Source of the DNA: Saccopteryx bilineata
Lineage: Eukaryota; Chordata; Mammalia; Chiroptera; Emballonuridae
Assembly: GCF_036850765.1 (NCBI RefSeq)
Contig: NC_089494.1
Span: forward strand, 3,928,177 to 3,992,176
Direction: 5' to 3'
DNA length: 64,000 nt
Numbering within the stretch: position 1 is the stretch's first letter; each line of letters starts with the position of its first letter. Shown here piece after piece: positions 34,801-46,580 of this stretch. The notes beneath the pieces were generated by a model. The model was not told the DNA's origin. It saw nothing but the letters and a program-made list of their open reading frames with translations, and made no database searches. The translations under genes were made by a program, and so were the position numbers.

Positions 34801-35070
34801 GAAGGGGGACAGGGAGAGAGAAGGGGGGATCAGAAGAGAGAGAAGGGGGACAGGGAGAGAGAAGGAGGGACAGGGAGAGAGAAGGGGGACAGGGAGAGAG
34901 AAGGAGGGACAGGGAGAGAGAAGGGGGACAGGGAGAGAGAAGGGGGAACAGGGAGAGAGAAGGGGGACAGGGAGAGAGAAGGGGGGATCAGAAGAGAGAG
35001 AAGGGGGACAGGGAGAGAGAAGGGAACCAGCACAGAGAGAGGGGCAACTGGCACAGAGAAGAGGGGACGC
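31870..35070 (+). repeat. 3.2-kb purine-rich minisatellite, about 20-bp unit, roughly 150 copies
   Basis: The unit is GGGGGACAGGGAGAGAGAAG with variants GGAGGGACAG, GGGGAGACAGGGAGGGAGAAG and rare GATCAGAAGAGAGA units (near 34208, 34828 and 34987). The + strand is almost only G and A with one C per unit and nearly no T, so no stop codon can form on either strand. This explains the giant open frames, 1167 aa on plus and 1256 aa on minus. The right end degenerates into CCAGCACAGAGAGAGG. Confidence 0.98.
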
Positions 35071-36395
35071 AGGCTTCCTGGAGTTCCACCAGGGCCTGGG
35101 CTGTTCTTGGGCTGTTATGCGACAATTAGTTCCTCCTGAGCACGTTCTGAAGTGAAGAGGACAGTAATTAATGTCATTAACCCTCATTAAGGGCGCGTGG
35201 GATGGAATGAAAGCTGATGAGAGTGGAATGACAGCCGGGGTGGGGCTCTGCCCTGGTCCAGCCTCGGGGACCCACAGGTGCCAGGTCCGGGGCCCTGGAT
35301 ACCAGGAGCCCCGGGAGAGTGTTCCGGGGACGCTCGGACCCCCACAGCTCCGTCCAGAACCAGGAACTCGGATCACCCTAAGCTGAGACTCTGTGAGCTC
35401 CGCCCGCGCGGACGCAAAGCCAGGAACTGTGCTAAGTGTCCCGGGGCTCTTTCCTGCACTGTCACCAGGGGACACGAACCGCCGATGTCCTGAAGGAGGT
35501 GCTCATCCCAGCCGTCACGAGGGACGGACGCCCCCAACGTCATCACCCACGGGACGGGGCGTCTACTCGGATGACAGCCAAGATTTCCATCTGAGACAGG
35601 CCTGGGGGCGGCAGAGGGAAGGCTGAGGGCAGTGGGTTTGAAACCAAGCCCGCGGCTCCTACCCGGCGAGATCTGGAGAAGCACAGGGACCCTCGGCCAA
35701 GACCGGAGTGCCCGGGGTCTCCACCGCGGGCCTCAGTCCTCTGGGAATGCCCCCCCGCGCTCCATCCGGCCCCCGCGCTCCGGGCATTAGAAGCCCCAGG
35801 TGCTCAGGGCAACAGGTGCTCTCCCGGTCAGCCTGCCCCCCCAGCCAACGGCAGGACGCTCTCATTCTCCGGCCTCGGGCTTAAGCCTCGTAGAAATGAA
35901 GCTGAGTGTTGAAGCGAAGGTCCGGGCTGACCCGCACACGGTCTCAGGCCGGCTCTGCCCACGCCGCATGTTTGACGCTCTTGTATCTGGTCTCTGCCTC
36001 CCTGGCTCTCGGGGACCCTGCCCGGGGGAGCAGGGGCGACGGGAGGTCTCTGTCGTCATGAGTGGACCATGCAGCGGGGTGGTGAGGGGCAGGCGGGAAG
36101 GGGCGTGGGGGAGCTCCTGCCTCCCTGGGTCCTGGGTGAGGGGTCCCGTGAGAAACGGTTGAGGCCCTGCACGGGCTGAGGCCTCTCTGCGGGGTCCCCA
36201 CCGCCACCGTCTGCAGCCCGTTCGCTCAGTTCTGTTTCCCTGCCGCCCCCCCCCCCCCCGTCCGCAGGCCGCACCCCAGCCTGTCCTTGAAGGAGGGCCA
36301 GCCAGTGAGCCGGGAAGAAGGTCGTGGAGCCCTGAAAGCCGGGTGGGCTGGGTCCTAATTCACAAACTGACTGAGTGACCATGGGCCAGTGCAGC
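35071..36395. other. Intergenic GC-rich stretch, no gene seen
   Basis: It includes a short AT-rich block with TAATTAATGTCATTAACCCT at about 35166, which might be conserved, and a C run at 36246-36260. There are no recognisable repeats or exons. Confidence 0.6.
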
Positions 36396-36600
36396 CACAC
36401 GCGTACACACACACACACACACACACAGCACACACTCACAGCACACACTCACAGCACAACACCGCACACTAGACACTAAAACACACAGGCAGGTAGACAC
36501 ACATCCCACACATATAAACACACACATACACACATGTGTAATAAACACGCACATTTCCATGCGTACACAGACACACACACTACACGTGCCGCACACGCCC
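36396..36600 (+). repeat. CA-rich microsatellite region
   Basis: A (CA)n core of about 30 bases at 36403-36432, then degenerate CACACTCACAGCACAC units and CA-rich sequence to about 36600. Confidence 0.9.
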
Positions 36601-37685
36601 CTCCCCCAGTCCCCGGTTCCGCATAGAGCTGGTGGCATGTGCCCATGGCCCCACACGCTTGAGCCTCAGGCCTCACCCGGGGTCCTGGGACCAGAGCAGC
36701 AACTGTGGGCGATGCCCAGGCAGGTGCACTGGGCCCCCCGAGGGACAGGGTGGTGTTTACTGTCCACACCGAGCGGCTGCGCCATGAAAACATCCGCTTC
36801 CTGCCCCTCGGGGAGTCGGAGGGGACCCAGCTGCGGCAGGAAGGGCTGACGCGGACCCCCAGCCCCAGCTGCACATGGGGCGGGCGGGGCAGGAAGGGCC
36901 CCGCGAGGTGACCGTCCCGACCAGCAGGGCTCAGAGAGGGCAGTGGTCTCCCCCCAAAGTCCTGAGCTGCCCCCAACCCTGCAGGACCATGCAAGTGATC
37001 TGTCTGCAGGAGCAAGAAGGAGTCTGAGCACCCGCTGACCGAGGCCGGCCCCCCAGGCCCCCCCTGGGAGCCCTGTGTGTTTCCTTGCCCATAATGACCT
37101 GGGGTGGACGCCCTGAACACCCCCAGGCCCCCAGTTCCTGCTGCTCCGAGCACAGCAGCTTTGCAGAGATGAGGGCTCTGAACACCCTCCACCCCCGGCT
37201 GGGACCATCATCAGGGTCCTTCCTTTGCGATAAGAGAGCCACGGCCAGGTTCCCTGTGCCCCCCGGGTCCTGGGCTCCAATCTAGCCTTGAGGAGGCTCC
37301 CACGGGCCCCCGAGGCGAAGTACTTGAGACAGCCCACGTGCAGTCTGCCCACAGCGAGCGGCTCCGGAGCGCCGGCCGGGAGTCTCACCCTGAGAGACGG
37401 GCGACCCCGGGCCGGGAGAGGTGCCCAGCCGGGCTCGGAGCTGGCGTGCCCCCACCTCAGTTTATGTCCCGGAGTCACAGCTCTAACGCTGGAGTCCGGT
37501 CGGGCCAGCGGTCAACTCATCTTGCAGGGCAGGGGCCATATGTGTCTATGACGCCACTGACGGTCAGAGCCCCTGGGGGACCCTGGAAAGATGGCCGCCC
37601 CTGCGTCCCCCGGGGGCGGGCGGGGTGGGCTCTGCACCAGCCTCCCTGCCGTCCCCGCTTCCGCAGTTACAAGAAAACAGTTTTT
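36601..37685. other. Intergenic GC-rich stretch, no gene seen
   Basis: Open frames here (for example 36666-37478 minus) reflect GC content. They carry no domain or splice structure I can recognise. Confidence 0.55.
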
Positions 37686-37700
37686 AAAACGATGGCCACC

Positions 37701-39142
37701 CAGAAAAATAGACACTCAGACCAATGGAACAGAATAGAAAGCCCAGAAATAAAACCACATATATATGGTCAAATAATCTTTGACAAGGGGGCCAACAACG
37801 CAAAATGGAGAAAAGAAAGCCTCTTCAACAAATGGTGTTGGGAAAACTGGAAAGCCACATGCAAAAGAATGAAACTCGACTACAGCCTGTCCCCGTGTAC
37901 TAAAATTAATTCAAATGGATCAAAGACCTAAATATAAGATCTGAAACAATAAAGTACATAGAAGAAGACATAGGTACTAAACTCATGGACCTGGGTTTTA
38001 AAGAACATTTTATGAACTTGACTCCAATGGCAAGAGAAGTGAAGGCAAAGATAAATGAATGGGACTACATCAGAATAAAAAGTTTTTGCTCAGCAAGAGA
38101 AACCGGTATCAAAATAAACAGACAGCCAACTAAATGGGAACTGATATTTTCAAACAATAGCTCAGATAAGGGCCTAATATCCAAAATTTACAAAGAACTC
38201 ATAAAACTCAACAACAAACAAACAAACAATCCAATAAAAAAATGGGAAGAGGACATGAACAGACACTTCTCCCAGGAAGAGATACAAATGGCCAACAGAT
38301 ATATGAAAAGATGCTCATCTTCATTAGTTATTAGAGAAATGCAAATCAAAACTACAATGAGATACCACCTCACCCCTGTTAGATTAGCTATTATCAACAA
38401 GACGGGTAATAGCAAATGTTGGAGAGGCTGTGGAGAAAAAGGAACCCTCATTCACTGTTGGTGGGAATGTAAAGTAGTACAACCATTATGGAGGAAAGTA
38501 TGGTGGTTCCTCAAAAAACTGCAAATAGAACTACCTTATGACCCAGCAATCCCTCTACTGGGTATATACCCCAAAACCTCAGAAACATTGATACGTGAAG
38601 ACACATGTAGCCCCATGTTCATTGCAGCACTGTTCACAGTGGCCAGGACATGGAAACAACCAAAAAGCCCTTCAATAGAAGACTGGATAAAGAAGATGTG
38701 GCACATATACACTATGGAATACTACTCAGCCATAAGAAATGATGACATCAGATCATTTACAGCAAAATGGTGGGATCTTGATAACATTATACAGAGTGAA
38801 ATAAGTAAATCAGAAAAAAACAAGAACTACATGATTCCATACATTGGTGGAACATAAAAACGAGACTAAGAGACATGGACAAGAGAGTGGTGGTTACCAG
38901 GGGTGGGGGGAGGGAGGACATGGGAGGGAGGGAGGGAGAGAGTTAGGGGGAGGGGGAGGGGCACAGAGAAAACTAGACAGAGGGTGGCGGAGGACAATCT
39001 GACTCTGGGCGAGGGGTATGCAACATAATTTAATGACAAGATAACCTAGACATGTTTTCTTTGAATATATGTACCCTGAAATATTAATGTCATCCCATTA
39101 ACATTAATAAAAATTTATTTAAAAAAAAAAAAAAAAAAAAAA
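37701..39142 (+). mobile_element. 5'-truncated L1 insertion, relatively young
   Basis: A 1.44-kb L1 3' end: the ORF2 C-terminal part, a 3' UTR with a G-rich GGGAGGGAGG tract (about 38906-38960), AATAAA-type sequence and a poly-A tail of over 20 bases. The exact 15-bp duplication AAAACGATGGCCACC lies at 37686-37700 and 39143-39157, so the insertion is defined to the base. It is incapable of retrotransposition because ORF1 and most of ORF2 are missing. Confidence 0.97.
37703..38857 (+). pseudogene. L1 ORF2 C-terminal fragment with one frameshift
   Basis: One frame covers [20 protein letters not shown] to about 37913. After a one-base loss in TCAAATGG (37911-37918) the following frame continues from KWIKDLN to the natural stop at 38855-38857, through [39 protein letters not shown] and [15 protein letters not shown]. 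It includes the Cys-rich C-terminal segment of ORF2. Apart from the frameshift no premature stop is visible, consistent with recent insertion. Confidence 0.9.
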
Positions 39143-39157
39143 AAAACGATGGCCACC

Positions 39158-39790
39158 AGCCAGGGCAGATGGACAGAAAAGCCGGGGGGCCTGGGCCCTG
39201 ATCGCGCTCCGTGTGGGGCCCGCCGGCGAGGACACGGCTTTAAACGCTCCAGAGACGGAAGAGGTGCGGACGAGCAGATCCTGCAGCATCTCCGTCCCGC
39301 CCTGCGCTCGGCTTTCACTTTAACTCTCGCACTGAAACCTTCATCTCCACATGTTCTTGGAGAACGCCTCTGGAACCCTGCAGAGAGCTTTTAAAAAGCG
39401 GATAACGCGGTAAACAATGAAAAAAATGTAACTTTTAAGGAATCAACTGACGATGGAAAATATCATAGGAAACAGGCACGTTCTGCCCAGTGACACAGAG
39501 GCCCCGGGGGAGGACTCCGTGGCCTTCAAGTAGCCCAGAGACCCCCACCTCAGTCCCTGTCACAGCCACTGTCCCCTCCTGGCCCAGCTGGGCGTCGTGT
39601 CACTCTCCACGGCCTACGAGTGGGTGTCCGTGTGAGTCACCTCGTGGAAGACACCCAGTGAGCCCCAGGGCGTCCCAAGTTACACCCCCCACGTCCCTAC
39701 GCCAAAGCCAACTCCCCTCTCGTGTCCTCTGTGCTGTCCTGACTCTGAGCACAGACCTGCCCATCCATTTACCCGTGACCCCCGGCTGCT
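39158..39790. other. Intergenic stretch, no gene seen
   Basis: Unique sequence between the L1 and the 37-bp minisatellite. Nothing recognisable. Confidence 0.55.
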
Positions 39791-39793
39791 GCG

Positions 39794-40014
39794 GCCATCC
39801 TCACACCTCCAGGACCCCGAGGAGAGGGTGGCCATCCTCACACCTCCAGGACCCCGAGGAGAGGGTGGCCATCCTCACACCTCCAGGACCCCGAGGAGAG
39901 GGTGGCCATCCTCACACCTCCAGGACCCCAAGGAGGGGGTGGCCATCCTCACACCTCCAGGACCCCGAGGAGAGGGTGGCCATCCTCACACCTCCAGGAC
40001 CCCGAGGAGAGGGG
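39794..40014 (+). repeat. Minisatellite, 37-bp unit, 6 copies
   Basis: The unit is GCCATCCTCACACCTCCAGG followed by ACCCCGAGGAGAGGGTG. The copies are nearly identical (one has AAGGAGGGG). Confidence 0.96.
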
Positions 40015-42112
40015 GACGCTAGTGACAGATCAGGGCCTGTTGGGGGAAGGTGACAGGAAGAACATGATGATAGAAGGATCGCCGGGAACCCCCCCCACAC
40101 ACACACTCTGAGGCCAGCCACCTGGGACAGGGACAGCCTGCTGGACCCAGACTCTGAGCAGTCCCTACGCCCACAGTGACTTTGCAGAGCGGCTCCTGGC
40201 AACACGTGTCCACCAGGAGTGGAGCAGCATGGCCGTGTCCACTGCCATCCGCCCGGGGACACGTGGCACTTTACACCCTGTGTTTACGAGGCTTTGAGGG
40301 AGGGGACATCTCCCTGGGAGGCACGCCAGCAGCACTGGGCCTGAGCGGAAACTGTCACCAACCTGGTGCCGGCCTGGGTCTCCCCGGGCTCAGAGCGGGG
40401 CCTGGGGCCCCCTGGACCACCGAGCGCACACAGCACCCCCCGAGAGAGCTGGGCGCTTCACTCCAACAGCCAATGCAGGAGGGGGCGCCCTCCCTCTGCA
40501 AAGACGGATTTTTACTCCATGTGCAAATTAATTGATTCTGCTCCAGCAACTTTCCCAGTTTGCAAGAATCCTGCCACTGACAGACCTCGCTGATGGGGAG
40601 CGGTCCTCTCTCCTCCAACGGTCAGCCGCGGACTTCAAAGCCTCCTCAGAGGCAAATGTAATTACATCCTCCCCCAACGAGCCGTCCCAAACACCCACAC
40701 TTAGCTTTTGTGTGTGTGTCTATAGTCAGCACAATGCCCACGTCCTGGGACACTAGTGTTCCTCTTCCTGTCACCGAAAAGATGAGTACTTTGGAACTGG
40801 TTGGAGCAAATTATAATGTACCCAGCCAGGGCCTTTTGTTCCGCGGTCGTTCAAAGAGGGAGCCTGCCGGGGCCTCTGAAAGCCGCGGGCCCACTGGAGT
40901 TCATTCCAGAACACTCTACCCCAAGTTGGTCTTGCAAATTATTTCTGCCCTATGCAGAGAGCCCTTTTATTTTCTTCACGGCGTCGGGCGACTTTGAATC
41001 TCGCATAATACATGATCCCACGTACGCAGGGAGCGGAGGATTGTGCCCAGGGAATGAACGGATCTTATGATAATAAGCCGATCGGAAAATGGAATGACTG
41101 GGGTTTTGTGTCGGTTCCGTGGAGCCTGGCGGTGCCATGTCCAACTGGGGGACAGAGCTGACCATCGGGACCGCCGGGGCACCGTGTGTCCCCTACAGAG
41201 ATGGGTCTACGCTCTCCTCCAAATGGCCGGGCTGAATTGGGCCGCCTCTGGCCTTGGTGACGTCCACTCCAGCCTTTTTCTCCTGGCCCCGGAAGAGAGA
41301 CATGATGAGTATCTGAGGTCAACGAATGCTAAGACGGTAACCACGCAGGGTCTCTGCTGCTGCCCTTGGGTCGGGCTCCCTAGGCTGGGGTGGCGGGGGG
41401 TGAGCTTGCTGCTGGCCAGCGTGTCCACAGGCCAGCGCCCAGGCGTACCCCACCCCCAGACCCTCAGCTCCGTGTGGAAGGTAGACGAGCTTCTCTCCCA
41501 CCAATAACTGACCGCACCGGGGCTCAGCACCGTGTGGATGGCCCCAGAGAGCACCCCACGCCTGCGGAGGAGATCAGCACCAACACTTCTCCCTGCTGGC
41601 CAAGGACGTCCAAGGTGCGCTCTGCGCAGAGCAGCAAAGACGTGCCCGTCCCTGGGCTCTGGGTCTCCGTTTCCGAGGAGCTTGGGAACATCTCTCGTTC
41701 CTAAGGAGCGTGATGAACCCGAGGACCAGCCGGGCTCCCGCCCAGGGGGTCCCGCTGAAAAGGGACACCGGAACAACACTGGGGTCACAGTGCCCTCCAG
41801 TGGACACTGGCCAGCACTGCTCCCCGTCCGTTCCCAGATGTGGGGCGGCGTGGAGGGTGCCTGCTAGGTCCCAGGACGGAACGTCAGGAATCTCCTCTTC
41901 TCGGCGTAAAGATGGTGGCGTGCCGTTTCATGAGTAAGTGTATTTATGATTAGAAACAAGCTGTTCGCCTTCTCTAAGAAGTGAAGTGATGGACAAACAA
42001 ACAGAACAGATACAGAGCGTCTGGGTTTAGCCTGCGTGGGGGGCACCCCTGTCTCGGTGGGCCCCTGTCTTCTCGCCCATGCTGCGTGGGCTCACGGGGA
42101 CGTCACCTTGCC
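40015..42112. other. Intergenic stretch with possible conserved blocks, no gene seen
   Basis: It contains AT-richer islands near 40490-40720 and 40780-41100 within GC-rich DNA, and otherwise no repeat or gene that I recognise. Confidence 0.5.
40495..40720. promoter_or_regulatory. Candidate conserved noncoding element
   Basis: Unique sequence with ATGTGCAAATTAATTGATTC and GGCAAATGTAATTACATCC, homeodomain- and POU-like sites, between GC-rich flanks. Function is inference. Confidence 0.25.
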
Positions 42113-42331
42113 GGGAGCAGGGGCCCAGCCGGGAGGTGGGCAGGGACAGGCAGACGAGGGGGGGACGGGAGCAGGGGCCCAGCCGGGAGGTGGGCAGGGA
42201 CAGGCAGACGAGGGGGGGACGGGAGCAGGGGCCCAGCCGGGAGGTGGGCAGGGACAGGCAGACGAGGGGGGGACGGGAGCAGGGGCCCAGCCGGGAGGTG
42301 GGCAGGGACAGGCAGACGAGGGAGGGACGGG
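42113..42331 (+). repeat. Minisatellite, 54-bp unit, 4 copies
   Basis: The unit is GGGAGCAGGGGCCCAGCCGG then GAGGTGGGCAGGGACAGGCA and a GACGAGGGGGGGAC end. The four copies are almost identical, with only the last showing GGGAGGGAC. The + strand is G-rich. Confidence 0.96.
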
Positions 42332-43808
42332 TGACCGAGAGCGATGGGGACACTCGTTAAACAAGCATTCCCTTGAGAACTATTCCGTGTGGGGCACGGT
42401 CACCTGTCACCCTTGTGATGCCGTGTGAACTGACTGAGACCCAGGTGGACATCCGCCAGCCGAGGGCACGGCCAGCGGCCGTGAGAGCCTGTGAGACGGA
42501 AGGTCCCACAGCCGCTGCCGTCCGAGGCCGGCCCTTCCCTGTCTTGTAGCTGCCTGCGTGTGTCATGTGGCCCCCAACCGCTGGCATCTTCTACTGGATG
42601 ACTGTCTCCGGCCAGGGGCCACCCGGGAAGGGCACGACCTTGGCTGAAAAGATGGACCGCGATGGCACCCCCCGCCGGAGGCCTCTGCCGGCCGTTCCCC
42701 TGGCAACTGCAGGACGCATTCTTGCCTGAAGGGAGGCCCGGGTGGGTCTCCACGCAGCCGCAGAGCTCTCGGTCTCACAGGGCCCGCTGACCTGTGGGGG
42801 CGCGGCCAGGCACGCCGCCACAAGCACGCGTCCACAGAGCTTTGTTCACGGCTTCCTCCATCTCTGCTCACTGGGTTCCTGAAAGGGGCCCGGCTGGGTC
42901 AAAGTGACGGGCACACAGAAAGCAGAGCGGGCGGTGGGAGTCACACACCGCAGGGCACAGGCTCCGGTGGCGATGGGGTCACCTGGGTCTGAGCATCCCC
43001 GTCAGAGGATGCCTGTCCATCATTTCCGCCATGGTGGAAGTTGGCTGTGGGCAGGTGGGTGCCACAGCAGGACTGTGAGGCCCCGGTGGAGACACCACCT
43101 GAGTCACCAGGGTCGCTGATGCCCCCAGAGGCTCCCCAGGGCTGCCAGTGGGTCCACTTTCCAACCGGACGGAGCAGGCATGCCAAGATGCTGGTTTGGC
43201 CGTGTGTTTAAAAGGCCCCAGGACCTCCAGACAGGAGAGGGGAGGGGGGAGGGGCAGGGAAGCCGACCTCCGGACAAAGTCAACACAAACGCCAATACCC
43301 TGAGGGCTCAGGAAATGTCCATCCCTCCTGGGAATGAACATCCCTGACAGGCAGGGCCCTGGACGACCGCTGAAAGGAGCCGGGCACAGGGGTCCACCTC
43401 CACCCCGTCCCCGACGGCCCCAGAGGCCACCGCTGCCACCTGGCAGGTCCATCCTGCACCGCAGGGACGCTGAGCCAGATTGCTGATCTGAATTTATATC
43501 AAAATGAGGCAATGGACAGAAAGAGGAGAGAATGATGGTTGTCATGGAGGGCACGAGGTTTCAGTGACGTATGACGAGTCACCACCCGCACCGCGTTGTA
43601 CCCGAAGTCCACAAGATGGCAAGGCAGGGGATGGAGGGCAGACCGCGTGTCAGTGTGCTTGCAACAATCAAGTCGTGTATCTCTTTAAAGGAGGCAGAGG
43701 GGACAGGACTTTCAGCTGCAGGAAGTCACCATCCTGACCGTTCAGTGGGAGGTTGAAGGATGTGCTCCAAAAATAGCCCTGAAAAGGAGGGGGTCCCTCC
43801 CTGAGAAC
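42332..43808. other. Intergenic stretch, no gene seen
   Basis: GC-rich unique sequence without recognised repeats. No conserved exon is visible. Confidence 0.5.
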
Positions 43809-44508
43809 TGGGGAGTGCTCACCCAGGGCAGCTAGCTCGGGGGGCAGAGACCTGTGGGGAGTGCTCACCCAGGGCAGCTAGCTCGGGGGGCAGAGACCTG
43901 TGGGGAGTGCTCACCCAGGGCAGCTAGCTCGGGGGGCAGAGACCCGTGGGGAGTGCTCACCCAGGGCGGCTGGCTCGGGGGGCAGAGACCCGTGGGGAGT
44001 GCTCACCCAGGGCGGCTGGCTCGATAGGGGGGCAGAGACCCGTGGGGAGTGCTCACCCAGGGCGGCTGGCTCGGGGGGCAGAGACCCGTGGGGAGTGCTC
44101 ACCCAGGGCGGCTGGCTCGATAGGGGGGCAGAGACCCGTGGGGAGTGCTCACCCAGGGCGGCTGGCTCGGGGGGCAGAGACCCGTGGGGAGTGCTCACCC
44201 AGGGCGGCTGGCTCGGGGGGCAGAGACCCGTGGGGAGTGCTCACACAGGGCGGCTGGCTCGGGGGGCAGAGACCCGTGGGGAGTGCTCACACAGGGCGGC
44301 TGGCTCGGGGGGCAGAGACCCGTGGGGAGTGCTCACCCAGGGCGGCTGGCTCGGGGGGCAGAGATCCGTGGGGAGTGCTCACCCAGGGCGGCTGGCTCGG
44401 GGGGCAGAGACCCGTGGGGAGTGCTCACCCAGGGCAGCTAGCTCGGGGGGCAGAGACCCGTGGGGAGTGCTCACCCAGGGCAGCTGGCTCGGGGGTCAGA
44501 GACCTGCG
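43809..44508 (+). repeat. Minisatellite, 46-bp unit, 15 copies
   Basis: The unit is GGGGAGTGCTCACCCAGGGC, GGCTGGCTCGGGGGGCAGAG, ACCCGT. Two units have a 4-bp insertion (CTCGATAGGGG). The first three units and a unit near 44430 have CAGCTAGCTCGG; the central units have CGGCTGGCTCGG. Confidence 0.97.
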
Positions 44509-44704
44509 GTGACCCGCCCCACCGGCACCGCCCCGCCGCCCCCCGACGGAGCTGTCTGCACACTCTACCTTCTCACGCTCTCGTGACTGGGCACCCCGGA
44601 CAGAGAGGGCGTCTGTTGGGAGCTCCGTGGGGGCTTCCCTTCCTCGTGCAAGGGAAGCTGTGGAGGTGAACCCTTAGCACCGAGAGTCCCGGAACAGACA
44701 GACC

Positions 44705-45221
44705 CAGGGCTGGGACTCAGACAATGTAACCACCCGGTTCTCTGCCTTCGGGACCGGTCTACGTATAAAAAAACCCAATATACCAAAAGGCAGTTTATTA
44801 TTTCATGCACTTAATCCTTAAATAAGAACAATAAAAGAGGTACACAAAATTATAAGAAAGAGTTTTAAAATATTAATGAAAAAATATTAACTCATACCTG
44901 ATGGGAAAAAAAACCAATAAAACTGTTATTGAAGATATTTCCATGTTGCCTCTCTATGGGCGTCCTCACTTGCAATGTTTTTCACCCGTGGACGGAATGA
45001 ACGTGACTACGGGCACTTAGAATAGGCAGTTGCTCAGATGAACATTAAAAAAGAGTCAGGAATGTCAACATGTGATGTCCACATGGGGCGGCTGCCCAGG
45101 CGCCCACCTCAGAGAGAACCGTGATGACAAGCGCCATTTTAACCACCGGTTCGCTGAACTCAACGAAACATTAGGCATCGGTTCTGCCGACCCGGTGGGA
45201 ACCGGCTGAATCCCACCTCTG
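44705..45221. mobile_element. Nonautonomous hAT transposon (CAGAGGTGGGATTCAGCCGG family)
   Basis: The left end CAGGGCTGGGACTCAG and the right end (reverse complement) CAGAGGTGGGATTCAGCCGG are imperfect inverted repeats, and CCGGTTC motifs occur near both ends. The flanks GACAGACC (44697-44704) and GACTAACC (45222-45229) are a 6-of-8 match, plausible as a decayed 8-bp duplication. The AT-rich interior has no open frame. Confidence 0.7.
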
Positions 45222-45229
45222 GACTAACC

Positions 45230-46580
45230 CGTATCTGAATGTCTCCTCCTGAGGCCTGAACGTCCGAAGGGCACGTAGATCATGGGAAGACAAGACCCCA
45301 CTCTGAGGACAGACATTGCTGACGGTCAAGGGAAGGCTGACGCAAGCTCGCCTCCCTGAGCCTCCTGAAGACCCACCCCCACTTTATGACCGGGGGTGGG
45401 GTGGGGTGGGGTGGGAAAGGGGGTGAGGAGAAGGCTGACACCTGTTTTAACCTCTGCGGCCATTTACACTTGGTAACAGGAGTGAGTGAAGGCTGCACAG
45501 ACCAGCTGTTTTGAAGAGGTGTCGCGCTAACCAGACCGGCTTCCCCGACACAGGGTTTGGAGGAAATGAGAGCAGGGAGGAAACTCGACATCCGCCCCTC
45601 GTCCTCCCCTTCTCATCAGACCTCGGGACCGGAGGTGCCTCCCCCAGAGCTAAATAAATCTGCGAGGGCCCGAGGTCTGCTTCCCATCCGGGCCAATTAT
45701 CTTACAGGATGGCTGTTACCTTCCCCTCATCAGACCCCCTCGCTGCCACACGCAGACACACGTGTGTGTGTGCAAGCGCACAGGCAGGTCAGCTGACAGA
45801 TGTCATCTGGAGATGTGACAGACACCCTGACGACCTCGTGCGTGGGCTGCGGCCCCTTGACTAGGAAGCCCATTTTCAAAGCCTCCCCCCTCCCCACCCC
45901 GTTGCCGTGGTGAACCCTGCAGAATGGAGATTGTCTTGGTGATAAGGGGGACCAGACCCAGGGCACGGAGGAGACGCTCATATATTGGATCCAATCAATC
46001 TTCTCAGAAGTCGGCGTCCCCGAGACAAGGTGGGGACGCCACAGTGATTACACCCAGGTGTCCTGCTGGCATAATTAGGTCAATAAATGCGGCTGAGATG
46101 CTATGAGCCAAATGGTCTCTCTCCCTAAACGTCTTCCCCGGAGTTCAAGGCCCACCTCCCGTGAAGGGGAGGGGTGCCGGCAGCTGGAACAGATGCTGGT
46201 GTCACATGGCCCTCGGGGCAGCTGGAGGTCAATGTGACGTCCTCAGGCCCTGCCCCACATACCTCCATCCCTGCCTGGGGGGCCCTGGAGTTCCAGAGAG
46301 GACAGAGCTTGGATGGGGGTGGGGGGCGGGGAGCAGGCCACCGCACAAAACAGGTACCTTTTAATGGGGAAGGGCTCACCGTGCACCACAGCAGCGTGGG
46401 GACGTGATTACGCAGCCAGGAAACAGGCCACCAGGGAGGGGAGGGACCCAGGAAGGAGGGGTGGGTCACCCAGGTCGCCTGAAGGAAAAAAGAAGAATGA
46501 TCCAGACTGGTCTTGAACCACCTGCCCGGGCACCAGCGCCCTTGAGGGCTCCTGGCAGAACCTGGCCCAGCGCTGTCTGC
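45230..46580. promoter_or_regulatory. Intergenic stretch with candidate regulatory island (about 45640-46110)
   Basis: After a GTGGG run (45398-45418) the block contains CCAATTATCTTACAGGATGG, GGAGATTGTCTTGGTGATAAG, GGATCCAATCAATCTTCTC and GGCATAATTAGGTCAATAAA: GATA- and homeodomain-like sites without repeat signature. The rest shows nothing nameable. A short (TG)n lies at about 45762. Confidence 0.28.

Noticed and set aside
31636..35475. Giant open frames of 1167 aa (+), 838 aa (+) and 1256 aa (-)
   Set aside because: They translate a roughly 20-bp tandem repeat that contains no T on the + strand and so cannot form stops; the peptides are low complexity (GREKGDRERE / LSPCPPSLSL) and have no domain.
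36666..37478. A 270-aa minus-strand open frame
   Set aside because: GC-rich non-repetitive sequence without domain, splice signals or codon pattern that I can defend.
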